Shown piece after piece: positions 1 to 7,196 of a DNA stretch of 64,000 nucleotides. The notes beneath the pieces are model-generated. The model worked only from the letters and a program-made list of their open reading frames with translations, made no database searches and was not told the DNA's origin. The translations under genes were made by a program, and so were the position numbers. Source of the stretch: Alphaproteobacteria bacterium (GTDB taxonomy: Bacteria; Pseudomonadota; Alphaproteobacteria; Rhizobiales; Aestuariivirgaceae); NCBI GenBank assembly GCA_028868695.1, contig JAGWTZ010000003.1, forward strand, positions 40,416 to 104,415, written 5' to 3'. Positions within the stretch are counted from its first letter, which is position 1. The number at the start of each line of letters is the position of its first letter.

Positions 1-386
1 AACTTGGGGTTCGTGGAGGCAGGCGAGATCTGCAGGATGTTTTCTTCTTCATAGACCTTGGAGGCGGGGATCGACGAGCCCGAGCACAGGTGGCCGGCAA
101 CGAAGGTCACCTTCTTCGAGGCCATCTGGTTGGCAACGGCCACGGCCTGCTTCGGATCGCAAGCGTCGTCGCCGATTTCCAGCTTCAGCTTTTCGCCATT
201 CACGCCGCCGGCGGCGTTGATGTCCTGCACGGCCATTTCAGCGCCGCGCTTGTATTGTTCACCCAAGGCAGCCAGCTGGCCGGTGATCGGGCCAACGGTG
301 GCAACGGTCAGGTCGGCCAGGGCCGAGGAAGCCGAAAGAGCGGCAGCAAAGCTGATCGCAATCCCGGACAGCACGAGTTTCTTCAT
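1..386 (-). CDS. livK: Branched-chain amino acid ABC transporter, periplasmic binding protein (N-terminal part)
   Basis: Only the first 128 codons lie in the window; the rest runs off the left edge. The start at 386 has a purine-rich ribosome site (GGGAG) just upstream. Residues 1-24 form a Sec signal peptide ending in SALA, followed by the mature start DLTVATVGPITG, the usual opening of a type I periplasmic binding protein. Further on, GDDACDPKQAV and FVAGHLCSGSSIP match the LivK/LivJ family ligand-binding lobe. It lies downstream of livHMGF and the DUF6867 gene on the same strand, 126 bases after the latter, so it probably delivers substrate to that permease. Substrate specificity (leucine, isoleucine, valine or a broader set) cannot be decided from this part. 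Confidence 0.9.
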   Translation of the reverse strand, partial: MKKLVLSGIAISFAAALSASSALADLTVATVGPITGQLAALGEQYKRGAEMAVQDINAAGGVNGEKLKLEIGDDACDPKQAVAVANQMASKKVTFVAGHLCSGSSIPASKVYEEENILQISPASTNPK

Positions 387-512
387 TGATGTCTCCCTAA
401 GAGTAAATTGACCAGTTCATGGTCGGGGGTTCACTACCCCTTGGGGCAGATACTGCCCAAAGCAGGTAGGATTGGAAAGGGAAAAAGTTCATTCCCTAGG
501 CCAATTTCGTGA

Positions 513-854
513 TTATGCTTTCTGCCGCCAGCTCAGTGGGCTGGTCCGTTCATAGAGCCATGGGTATTTTTCAGTCATCTGCTTGGCCAGGGTCATGCGG
601 TATCCGGCAAAGGCAAAAGCCATCACCACCAGCCCGGTGCTGATGTAATATTCAACAGAGGTCAGCTGCGCCTGGAACAGGGCAAAGTGCAGGAAACGCA
701 CACCTGCCGTAAAAACCAGCATGAACAGGAACAGCGTCCAGGGCGATTTCCAGCCCCGCGCCAGGTTGCGCCCCGCCATGAAGGCGGCCCCGCCGCCCAG
801 AAGCACGGTCAGAACGAGGAAAACGCCCCAGTTTTGCTCAATGAAGAAGTCCAT
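513..854 (-). CDS. Small integral membrane protein, DUF6867 type, of the liv operon
   Basis: This 113-residue protein has three or four hydrophobic segments (about residues 10-30, 40-60 and 66-86) and a short polar tail. Its start overlaps the livF stop by one base (TGATG), so the two are translationally coupled. I recall such a protein between livF and livK in Hyphomicrobiales, annotated as DUF6867; no biochemical role is known to me. The position suggests an accessory subunit or stabiliser of the Liv permease, which is inference only. Confidence 0.75.
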   Translation of the reverse strand: MDFFIEQNWGVFLVLTVLLGGGAAFMAGRNLARGWKSPWTLFLFMLVFTAGVRFLHFALFQAQLTSVEYYISTGLVVMAFAFAGYRMTLAKQMTEKYPWLYERTSPLSWRQKA

Positions 855-1576
855 CAGTGGCTCCCTTCGAGATAGGCGGCCCGCACTTCCGGCCGTTTCA
901 GCAGCTCAGCGCCCGTGCCGGTCATGGTGATCTTGCCGTTCACCATCACATAGGCGCGGTGTGCAAGGCGCAGGGCGTGGAAGGCGTTCTGCTCGACGAG
1001 CAGCACCGTCAGCCCCTGTTCCTCATTCAGCGCCTTGATGGCGGCAAAAATCTGTTTGACGATGATGGGCGCAAGCCCCAGCGAAGGCTCGTCCAGCAGC
1101 AAAAGCCGCGGCCTCGCCATCAGCGCGCGGCCAATGGCCAGCATCTGCTGCTCGCCGCCCGAAAGCGTGCCCGCCCGCTGGTTGCGCCGCTCTTCAAGGC
1201 GCGGGAACAGCTTGAACACCTTGGGCAGGTCTTCATCGAGGTTCTTGAGCGCGTTGACGGTGGCGCCCATCTGCAGGTTTTCATACACGCTCATGCGCGG
1301 GAAAATGCGCCGCCCCTCGGGCGATTGGGCAATGCCCAGATGCACGATTTCATGGGTGGGCATCTGGGTGATGTCCTGGCCATCAAAGGTGATGCGCCCG
1401 GCCCGCGCCCGCGGCGTGCCGCAGATCGTCATCATCAAGGTGGATTTGCCGGCACCGTTGGAGCCGATCACCGTGGCGATCTCGCCCTTGCGCACCTCGA
1501 AGTCGATGCCTTTCAGCGCCTGGATCTTGCCATAGAAGGTTTCAACGCCCGTGCCTTGCAGGAGAACGTCGCTCAT
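854..1576 (-). CDS. livF: Branched-chain amino acid ABC transporter, ATP-binding protein LivF
   Basis: A 240-residue ABC ATPase of normal LivF length. The Walker A motif GSNGAGKS is near residues 38-45, the signature LSGGEQQ near 138-144, and the Walker B LLLLDEP near 158-164, followed by a typical D-loop. The N-terminal stretch VETFYGKIQALKGI and the segment QSPEGRRIFPRMSV are LivF-like. The start overlaps the livG stop by four bases (ATGA). It forms the cytoplasmic ATPase pair with LivG and energises import through LivH/LivM. Nothing in it looks unusual. Confidence 0.95.
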   Translation of the reverse strand: MSDVLLQGTGVETFYGKIQALKGIDFEVRKGEIATVIGSNGAGKSTLMMTICGTPRARAGRITFDGQDITQMPTHEIVHLGIAQSPEGRRIFPRMSVYENLQMGATVNALKNLDEDLPKVFKLFPRLEERRNQRAGTLSGGEQQMLAIGRALMARPRLLLLDEPSLGLAPIIVKQIFAAIKALNEEQGLTVLLVEQNAFHALRLAHRAYVMVNGKITMTGTGAELLKRPEVRAAYLEGSH

Positions 1577-2841
1577 TTGCGGCCGCCTTTCTTGGCGGCT
1601 TTGGGCGCGGGTTTCTTCACCGTTGCGGGCCTTTCGCCTATGTCATTGTCGGGGCGCCAGCCGCTGGCCAGCTTCTTGGCCTGGTTCACCCAGTCGTCGC
1701 GGCGGATGCGGCCATGGAAGCCCTTGAGCAGGGCGTCCACATGGTCGATGTCGGCCGAGGTCCAGGAAGCAACCTGGTCAAAGTGCCAGACACCCACCTT
1801 GTTGAGCAGCTTCTCAAAGGCCGGGCCCACGCCCCAGATCAGCTTGAGGTCATCGGCCTTGCCGCGCGGCTTCTTCAGCAGCTCCGGCCCGGCAGCTTTG
1901 CGGGCAGGGGCCTTCTCCGCCACACGCGGCGTTTCCAGCGAGGCTTCCAGCACGGCGGCGGCAACCGGCGTGTGGTCCACCGCCTCATGCACCACGGCGG
2001 CGGCGGCCTTGCCCTCGGCGTCATCCTCTTCGTCTTCAACGCCCAGATAGGCGCGGATCACGTCAGGGTTGGCCTTCACTTCGCCGGGCGTGCCGTCGGC
2101 AATCTTGCGCCCATAGTCCAGCACCACCACATGGTCGGAAATGCCCATCACCACGCTCATGTCATGCTCGATGAGCAGGATTGCGGTCTTGTGGTCATCA
2201 CGGATCGACAGCAGCAGCTTGTTCAGCTCATCCGATTCACGCGGGTTGAGGCCCGCCGCCGGCTCGTCAAGGCACAGCAGCCGCGGCTCGGTGCACATGG
2301 CGCGGGCAATTTCCAGCCGGCGCTGCGCGCCATAGGGCAGGTCGCCCGCCGGGTCGTCGGCGCGGTCGGTGAGGCCAACCTTTTCCAGCCAGTATTTGGA
2401 TTTCTCCATGGCATCGGCTTCCACGCGCTTGTAGTGGCGGCTGCCCAGAAGCGCGCCAATGGTCATGGTGGAGGCGCGCATCAGTGTGTTGTGCTGCGCC
2501 ACCATCAGGTTTTCGACCACCGTCATGCCGGTGAACAGGCGGATGTTCTGGAAGGTGCGCGCCACGCGGGCTTCGCGGTTGACGCGGAAGTCATCCATCC
2601 GCTCAAGCAGGAAGGATTTGCCGTCCTCATGGTTGAGCTTCAACATGCCCTCGGTCGGCTTGTAGAAGCCGGTGATGCAGTTGAACACCGTGGTCTTGCC
2701 GGCGCCGTTGGGGCCGATAAGCGCGGTGATCTGCTGGCGCGCCGCGTTGAAGGAAAGGTCGCCAATGGCGGTGAGGCCGCCAAAGCGCATCGTCAGATGC
2801 TGCACTTCCAATTCCGGGTTGATTTCCCAAGCTCTCGTCAT
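1573..2841 (-). CDS. livG: Branched-chain amino acid ABC transporter ATPase LivG with a C-terminal helix-hairpin-helix extension
   Basis: Residues 1-267 are a complete LivG ATPase: Walker A GPNGAGKT at 43-50, signature region PYGAQRRLEIARAM at 169-182, Walker B CLDEPAAGLNP at 190-200, H-loop His near 226. LivG is usually 250-300 residues; this one has 422. Residues 268-325 are an acidic then Ala/Pro-rich linker. Residues 329-393 form a compact domain beginning DDLKLIWGVGPAFEKLLNKVG and ending in RRDDWVNQAKKLASG, which resembles the helix-hairpin-helix tail found on NuoE and ribosomal protein L21 of many alphaproteobacteria. The extreme C-terminus is Lys/Pro/Ala-rich. The ATPase assignment is firm; what the tail does is unknown. 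Confidence 0.93.
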   Translation of the reverse strand: MTRAWEINPELEVQHLTMRFGGLTAIGDLSFNAARQQITALIGPNGAGKTTVFNCITGFYKPTEGMLKLNHEDGKSFLLERMDDFRVNREARVARTFQNIRLFTGMTVVENLMVAQHNTLMRASTMTIGALLGSRHYKRVEADAMEKSKYWLEKVGLTDRADDPAGDLPYGAQRRLEIARAMCTEPRLLCLDEPAAGLNPRESDELNKLLLSIRDDHKTAILLIEHDMSVVMGISDHVVVLDYGRKIADGTPGEVKANPDVIRAYLGVEDEEDDAEGKAAAAVVHEAVDHTPVAAAVLEASLETPRVAEKAPARKAAGPELLKKPRGKADDLKLIWGVGPAFEKLLNKVGVWHFDQVASWTSADIDHVDALLKGFHGRIRRDDWVNQAKKLASGWRPDNDIGERPATVKKPAPKAAKKGGRK

Positions 2842-4289
2842 CAGCCATGCCCCTCGGCAACCAGATCGCCGGAAACGGCTTTCTTTTCTTTGAGATAAAC
2901 AGTCGGTTCACGCTTGGTGACAAAGCCGCGCGGCCTGAAGCGCATCATCAGCACCAGCGCCACACCCACCGCCAGCATGCGGAACTGCACCGGCTCGGTG
3001 CCTTCCGGCAGCACATATTTCAGGAACTCCATTTCACGGAACGCCTCGGTCGCGCCGATGATGGCGATGGCCGAGAACACGATGCCGATCTGCGAGCCAA
3101 GCCCACCCAGCACCACGATGGCCAGAATGAAGGCCGATTCGATGTACTTGAAGGATTCCGGCGAGATGAATTCCTGGCGCACCGCAAAGAACGCCCCGGC
3201 CATGCCGCCGAAGGCCGCGCCAATGGCAAAGGCCGTCAGCTTGGTCGAGGTGGTGTTGATGCCAAGGGAGCGGCAGGCAATCTCGTCCTCGCGCAGCGCT
3301 TCCCAGGCCCGCCCGATGGGCAGGCGGCGCAGCTTCTTGGTCACGAAATAGGTCAGAAGCGCCAGCGCCAGGATCACGAAATACAGGAAGGCGAAATAGA
3401 CGATGCGGTTATAGCCCACATGGAATGTGGCCGCGAAGCCGCCGTCGGATTTGTCGAAGGGAATGCCAAAGAAGGTGAGCTTCGGCACGCTGATGCCGCG
3501 CGGCCCCTCGGTGAACACCGACCAGTTCTGCAGCACCTGATAAATGATTTCGCCGAAGGCCAGCGTCACGATGGCGAGATAGTCGCCCTTGAGCCGCAGC
3601 ACCGGGAAGCCCAGGATCATGCCCCACAGCGAAGCAAGAATGGCCGCAATCGGCAGGCTGATGAAGAAGGCATAAGGCTTGATTTCCGGGCCGAACCAGG
3701 CCGGAAGATATTTGGTGGCCATCAGCGCGTAGGTGTAGGCGCCAACCGCGTAGAAGGCCACATAGCCAAGGTCCAGAAGGCCAGCGAGGCCCACCACCAC
3801 ATTGAGGCCCCAGCCCAGCATCACATAAAGCATCACCGTGATGGCAAAGTCGATGCCGCGGCGGTCCCAGCCCGGGAACATGCCATCGGCATTGCCGATG
3901 ATGATGAAAAAGAACGGCAGGGCAATGGCCAGGATAAGCAGCGTGGGCGCAACCTTTGGCCCCAGCCTGTCGCCCAGCGAAGGGCCCTTCACAGCCTTGA
4001 GCGGGGCGCTGGCATCAGCCGGCGCCAAGGCCGCCTTGGCCTTGGGGTTCCACACGAAGAGATAAAGGGCAAGCCGCCCCACCACCACCAGCCCGCACAG
4101 CGCGGCCGCAAGGCCAAAGCGCGGATGCCAGGTCAGCGTGCCCTGGTCCAGCGGCGTGCGGATGGCAACGATCGGCACCAGGATGAAGAAGGTGATGATC
4201 GCCGTGATCACAAGGTCCTTGGCGATCTCGGCGGGGGACAGAACTTTGGCTTCGCCCCCGGCAGAGGAGGCTTTGACAGGCGCAGACAT
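2841..4289 (-). CDS. livM: Branched-chain amino acid ABC transporter permease LivM
   Basis: A 482-residue inner-membrane permease. The core from about residue 130 matches LivM: GWGLNVVVGLAGLLDLGYVAF, the cytoplasmic loop GDYLAIVTLAFGEI, and GRAWEALREDEIACRSLGI, the coupling-helix region that contacts the ATPases. About 130 extra N-terminal residues carry two or three further hydrophobic segments joined by a loop, a form common in alphaproteobacterial LivM. It starts three bases after the livH stop region, and its stop overlaps the livG start. It pairs with LivH to form the channel. Confidence 0.94.
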   Translation of the reverse strand: MSAPVKASSAGGEAKVLSPAEIAKDLVITAIITFFILVPIVAIRTPLDQGTLTWHPRFGLAAALCGLVVVGRLALYLFVWNPKAKAALAPADASAPLKAVKGPSLGDRLGPKVAPTLLILAIALPFFFIIIGNADGMFPGWDRRGIDFAITVMLYVMLGWGLNVVVGLAGLLDLGYVAFYAVGAYTYALMATKYLPAWFGPEIKPYAFFISLPIAAILASLWGMILGFPVLRLKGDYLAIVTLAFGEIIYQVLQNWSVFTEGPRGISVPKLTFFGIPFDKSDGGFAATFHVGYNRIVYFAFLYFVILALALLTYFVTKKLRRLPIGRAWEALREDEIACRSLGINTTSTKLTAFAIGAAFGGMAGAFFAVRQEFISPESFKYIESAFILAIVVLGGLGSQIGIVFSAIAIIGATEAFREMEFLKYVLPEGTEPVQFRMLAVGVALVLMMRFRPRGFVTKREPTVYLKEKKAVSGDLVAEGHG

Positions 4290-4292
4290 GAT

Positions 4293-5240
4293 TTAGACTT
4301 TCTCCACTTCCGGTTTGCCAAGCAAACCCTGCGGCATGAAAATGAGAACCAGCACGAGAACGGTGAAGGCGGCCACATCCTTGTACTCAACCGAGAAATA
4401 GGCCGACCACATCACCTCGATGATGCCAATGAGCAGGCCGCCCATCATGGCGCCGGGAATGGAGCCGATGCCGCCCAGAACCGCGGCCGTGAAGGCCTTG
4501 ATGCCGGCCGCGAAGCCCACGAAGAAATCGGTCTCGGTGTAGTGCAGGAAGAACAGCATGCCCGCAAAGGCCGCCAGCATGGCGCCCATGATGAAGGTGA
4601 TGGAGATCGTCCGGTCCACATTGATGCCGAGCAGCGAGGCCATCTTGGTGTCCTGCTCGCAGGCGCGCTGGGCGCGGCCAAGCGAGGTGCGCTGGATGAT
4701 GAAGGTGAAGGCCGTCATCAGCACCAGCGTGGAGATGATGATGAAGATCTGCATGTTGGTGATGGTCACCGCGAAGGTCTGCTCACCCACCTGCTTGCTC
4801 ATCAGCTCATAGCCGCCAGTCACAAGCTTCTGGATCGGCTTGGGCCGCGCTTCCTGCGCGATGCGCACGAATTCCTGCAGCACGATTGACATGCCGATGG
4901 CTGAAATCAGCGGCGCCAGGCGGAAGGAGCCGCGCAAGGGCCGGTAGGCCACGCGCTCAATCGTCCAGTTATAGACCGATGAAACCAGCATGGCATAGGC
5001 CACCACCAGCACCAGCGCGAGAAGGATGATAATGCCGGCGCTGTTGCCGGAAAGCCCAAAGCTCACCCCGCCGATCAGCACCAGGATGAAGGACGTGACA
5101 CTGCCCACCATGAACACGTCACCATGGGCGAAGTTGATCATGCCGATGATGCCATACACCATGGTATAGCCGATGGCGATCAACCCATAAATCGAACCGA
5201 GCGTCAGCCCGTTAATCAGCTGCTGGAGGAAATACTCCAA
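4293..5240 (-). CDS. livH: Branched-chain amino acid ABC transporter permease LivH
   Basis: A 315-residue permease, first gene of the liv operon. The N-terminus MEYFLQQLINGLTLGSIYGL and the following AIGYTMVYGIIGMINFAHGD are diagnostic of LivH. The C-terminal region carries ERVAYRPLRGS and KAFTAAVLGGIGSIPGAM, also typical. The start codon is TTG at 5240, supported by a strong AAGGGGG ribosome site seven to eight bases upstream; no upstream ATG fits. The promoter should lie in the 237-base gap shared with padR, where a TATAAC hexamer on the minus strand near 5275 is a weak -10 candidate. Confidence 0.94.
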   Translation of the reverse strand: MEYFLQQLINGLTLGSIYGLIAIGYTMVYGIIGMINFAHGDVFMVGSVTSFILVLIGGVSFGLSGNSAGIIILLALVLVVAYAMLVSSVYNWTIERVAYRPLRGSFRLAPLISAIGMSIVLQEFVRIAQEARPKPIQKLVTGGYELMSKQVGEQTFAVTITNMQIFIIISTLVLMTAFTFIIQRTSLGRAQRACEQDTKMASLLGINVDRTISITFIMGAMLAAFAGMLFFLHYTETDFFVGFAAGIKAFTAAVLGGIGSIPGAMMGGLLIGIIEVMWSAYFSVEYKDVAAFTVLVLVLIFMPQGLLGKPEVEKV

Positions 5241-5406
5241 GACGGCCCCCTTTTGATTGTTTCAACGCCCCCGTTATAGCCGGGGTTATGCGCATGGCTT
5301 ATCCAAGGCGGGCCATGATGACAAGTGTAACAATGAGGCTTTGGATAACATCATCGCCATGATCGCCCGGTGTTAACCTTTGACCGGAAGCCTCCCAATG
5401 TCCGGC

Positions 5407-5463
5407 TTGACTTGCCGGGAGGTGACCTATATCAAACCAGCATATATCGATTTGCAATATAGG
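5407..5463 (+). promoter_or_regulatory. Candidate padR operon promoter with overlapping repeats (possible PadR operator)
   Basis: TTGACT at 5407-5412 is separated by 17 bases from TATCAA at 5430-5435, a reasonable sigma-70 type promoter for padR. The -10 lies in a direct repeat TATATC (5428-5433 and 5443-5448, 15 bases apart), and the whole is flanked by an inverted pair CCTATAT (5426-5432) and ATATAGG (5457-5463). Repeats over the -10 next to a PadR gene suggest autoregulation. This is inference from position and symmetry only. Confidence 0.45.
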
Positions 5464-5477
5464 CGCGCCTTTCCCCC

Positions 5478-6026
5478 ATGGCCATGAACACCCGCACCCT
5501 TTGCCTTGGCATCCTCTCTTTGAAGGAAGCCTCCGGCTATGAACTGAAGAAGGAGATCGAGGAGGGCATGTTCCGCCACTTCATCGATGCCAGCTTCGGC
5601 TCGATCTATCCGGCCCTTACGCAAATGAGCGCCGAAGGCCTGCTCACGGTGCGCGCCGAAGAGCAATCCGGCCGCCCGGACAAGAAGGTCTATGCCATCA
5701 CAGAAGCCGGCCGCGCCGCTTTGGCCAAGGGCCTCGCCGTCATCCCGGCCCGCGACAAATATAAGAGTGAGTTTCTTTTTGAGATGCTGCTGCAACATTT
5801 GCTCAACAAGGAGCAGGTGGACCTTGCAATCTCCAAGCAGCATGCCGACCTGACCGAAGACCTTGGCGCCATCATGGAGGCCAGGGCCCACAAGGGCGGT
5901 GAATGCAATGATCCGGGCTCGCGCTTTGTGATGGGCTATGGGGAATGCGTGGTGCGCGCGGCGCTTGGCTTCCTTGAGGCCCAATGCCCGTGGTTGCGGA
6001 AAAACAAGATCAAGGCAGCGGAATAG
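5478..6026 (+). CDS. PadR family transcriptional regulator
   Basis: A 182-residue PadR-type repressor. The N-terminal winged helix contains ILSLKEASGYELKKEIEEG, SFGSIYPALTQMSAEGLL and the wing EEQSGRPDKKVYAITEAG, all characteristic. The C-terminal part is the usual helical dimerisation region. ATG at 5478 is used here; a second in-frame ATG two codons later cannot be excluded. The gene sits 12 bases ahead of a membrane-fusion protein gene and an RND pump gene, so it most likely controls that efflux operon in response to a pump substrate. A repeat-rich promoter lies just upstream. Confidence 0.92.
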   Translation: MAMNTRTLCLGILSLKEASGYELKKEIEEGMFRHFIDASFGSIYPALTQMSAEGLLTVRAEEQSGRPDKKVYAITEAGRAALAKGLAVIPARDKYKSEFLFEMLLQHLLNKEQVDLAISKQHADLTEDLGAIMEARAHKGGECNDPGSRFVMGYGECVVRAALGFLEAQCPWLRKNKIKAAE

Positions 6027-6038
6027 GGAAGAAACACG

Positions 6039-7187
6039 ATGAAGAAGTTTATGTTGGTCAACGCGCTGGCGCTTTCTCTGCTTTCCGGCACCATGCTGGC
6101 CCATGCCGATACCGCCGCCCCGCCCACCATTTCGGTGCTCAAGGCTGAAAAGAAGCCGATTGCGGAAGAATTGAATGTCACTGGCTCTTTCGCGGCTGGT
6201 GAGCTGGTGCTGGTCACGCCTGAAATCGAAGGCCTCGCCGTCACCGAATTCCTGGCGGAGGAGGGGGACATGGTCAAGAAGGGCCAGGTTCTCGCCCGCC
6301 TCAACTCCAACACCATTGATATCCAGATCCAGCAGGCCAAGGCCAGCCTCGCCCGCAATGATCTTTCCATCCAGCAGGCCCAGAACCAGATCGACCAGGC
6401 CCAGATCAGCCGCGACAAGGCCGACGCCGATCTCGAGCGCACCAAGACGCTGCGCGCCAGCGGTGTCGCCACCCAGCAGACCCTGGACCAGATGAAGGCC
6501 ACCTACGACCTCGCCGCCGCTCAGCTGGCCGCCGCCCAGCTTTCCCTGCTTGGTGCCAAGACCGACAGGCTCGGCCTTGAGGCCAACATGGCCAGCCTGC
6601 AGCTCAACAAGTCGCGCACTGAAATCAAGGCGCCGGTGGATGGCTATATCTCCAGCCGCAATGTCCAGATCGGCGGCATCGCCTCGGGCCAGAAGGCCTC
6701 GATGTATGAAATCGTCGCCAACGCCACGGTGAAGCTGCTGGCCGAAGTGCCGGAGTCGGATTTGCCGCGCGTCAAGATCGGCCAGAAGGCGGCCATCACC
6801 GTCAATGGCTTCGACAAGCCGATTGAAGGCGAGGTCAAGCTCATCTCCCCCACCGTCAACCAGCAGACGCGCATCGGCATCGCCCATATTGCAGTGACAA
6901 GTGACAAGCGCATCGCGCTTGGCGCCTTTGGCCGCGCCCGCATCGCGCTGGCCGATGCCCAGGGTGTTGCCCTGCCGCTCACCGCCGTCACCTTTGGTGA
7001 CAATGGCCCGACGGTGCAGATCGTCAAGGACGGCAAGGTGCAGGTCCGCAAGGTCATCACCGGCCTGGTGGGCACCGATGATATCGAAATCACCGATGGC
7101 GTGGAGCCCGGCGAAACCTTCGTCGCCCGCGCCGGTTCCTTTGTCCGGGATGGCGATGCCGTCACCCCCGTTTTGATGGCGCAGTGA
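6039..7187 (+). CDS. RND efflux periplasmic adaptor (membrane-fusion protein)
   Basis: A 382-residue HlyD/AcrA-type adaptor. A signal peptide (residues 1-24, ending LAHADT) leads into a split lipoyl domain (GELVLVTPEIEGLAVTEFL and, after the hairpin, IKAPVDGYISSRNVQIGG). A long coiled-coil hairpin rich in Ala, Gln and Lys spans about residues 95-190. Beta-barrel and membrane-proximal domains follow. There is no lipobox, so anchoring is probably by an uncleaved signal or by partner contact. It begins 12 bases after padR and ends nine bases before the pump gene. It would link the inner-membrane pump to a TolC-like channel not encoded in the window. Confidence 0.93.
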   Translation: MKKFMLVNALALSLLSGTMLAHADTAAPPTISVLKAEKKPIAEELNVTGSFAAGELVLVTPEIEGLAVTEFLAEEGDMVKKGQVLARLNSNTIDIQIQQAKASLARNDLSIQQAQNQIDQAQISRDKADADLERTKTLRASGVATQQTLDQMKATYDLAAAQLAAAQLSLLGAKTDRLGLEANMASLQLNKSRTEIKAPVDGYISSRNVQIGGIASGQKASMYEIVANATVKLLAEVPESDLPRVKIGQKAAITVNGFDKPIEGEVKLISPTVNQQTRIGIAHIAVTSDKRIALGAFGRARIALADAQGVALPLTAVTFGDNGPTVQIVKDGKVQVRKVITGLVGTDDIEITDGVEPGETFVARAGSFVRDGDAVTPVLMAQ

Positions 7188-7196
7188 GGCCAACGC

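Noticed and set aside
2847..4889. A 680-codon open frame on the plus strand opposite livM and livH
   Set aside because: Antisense shadow, Gln/His/Arg/Asp-rich, with no start signal.
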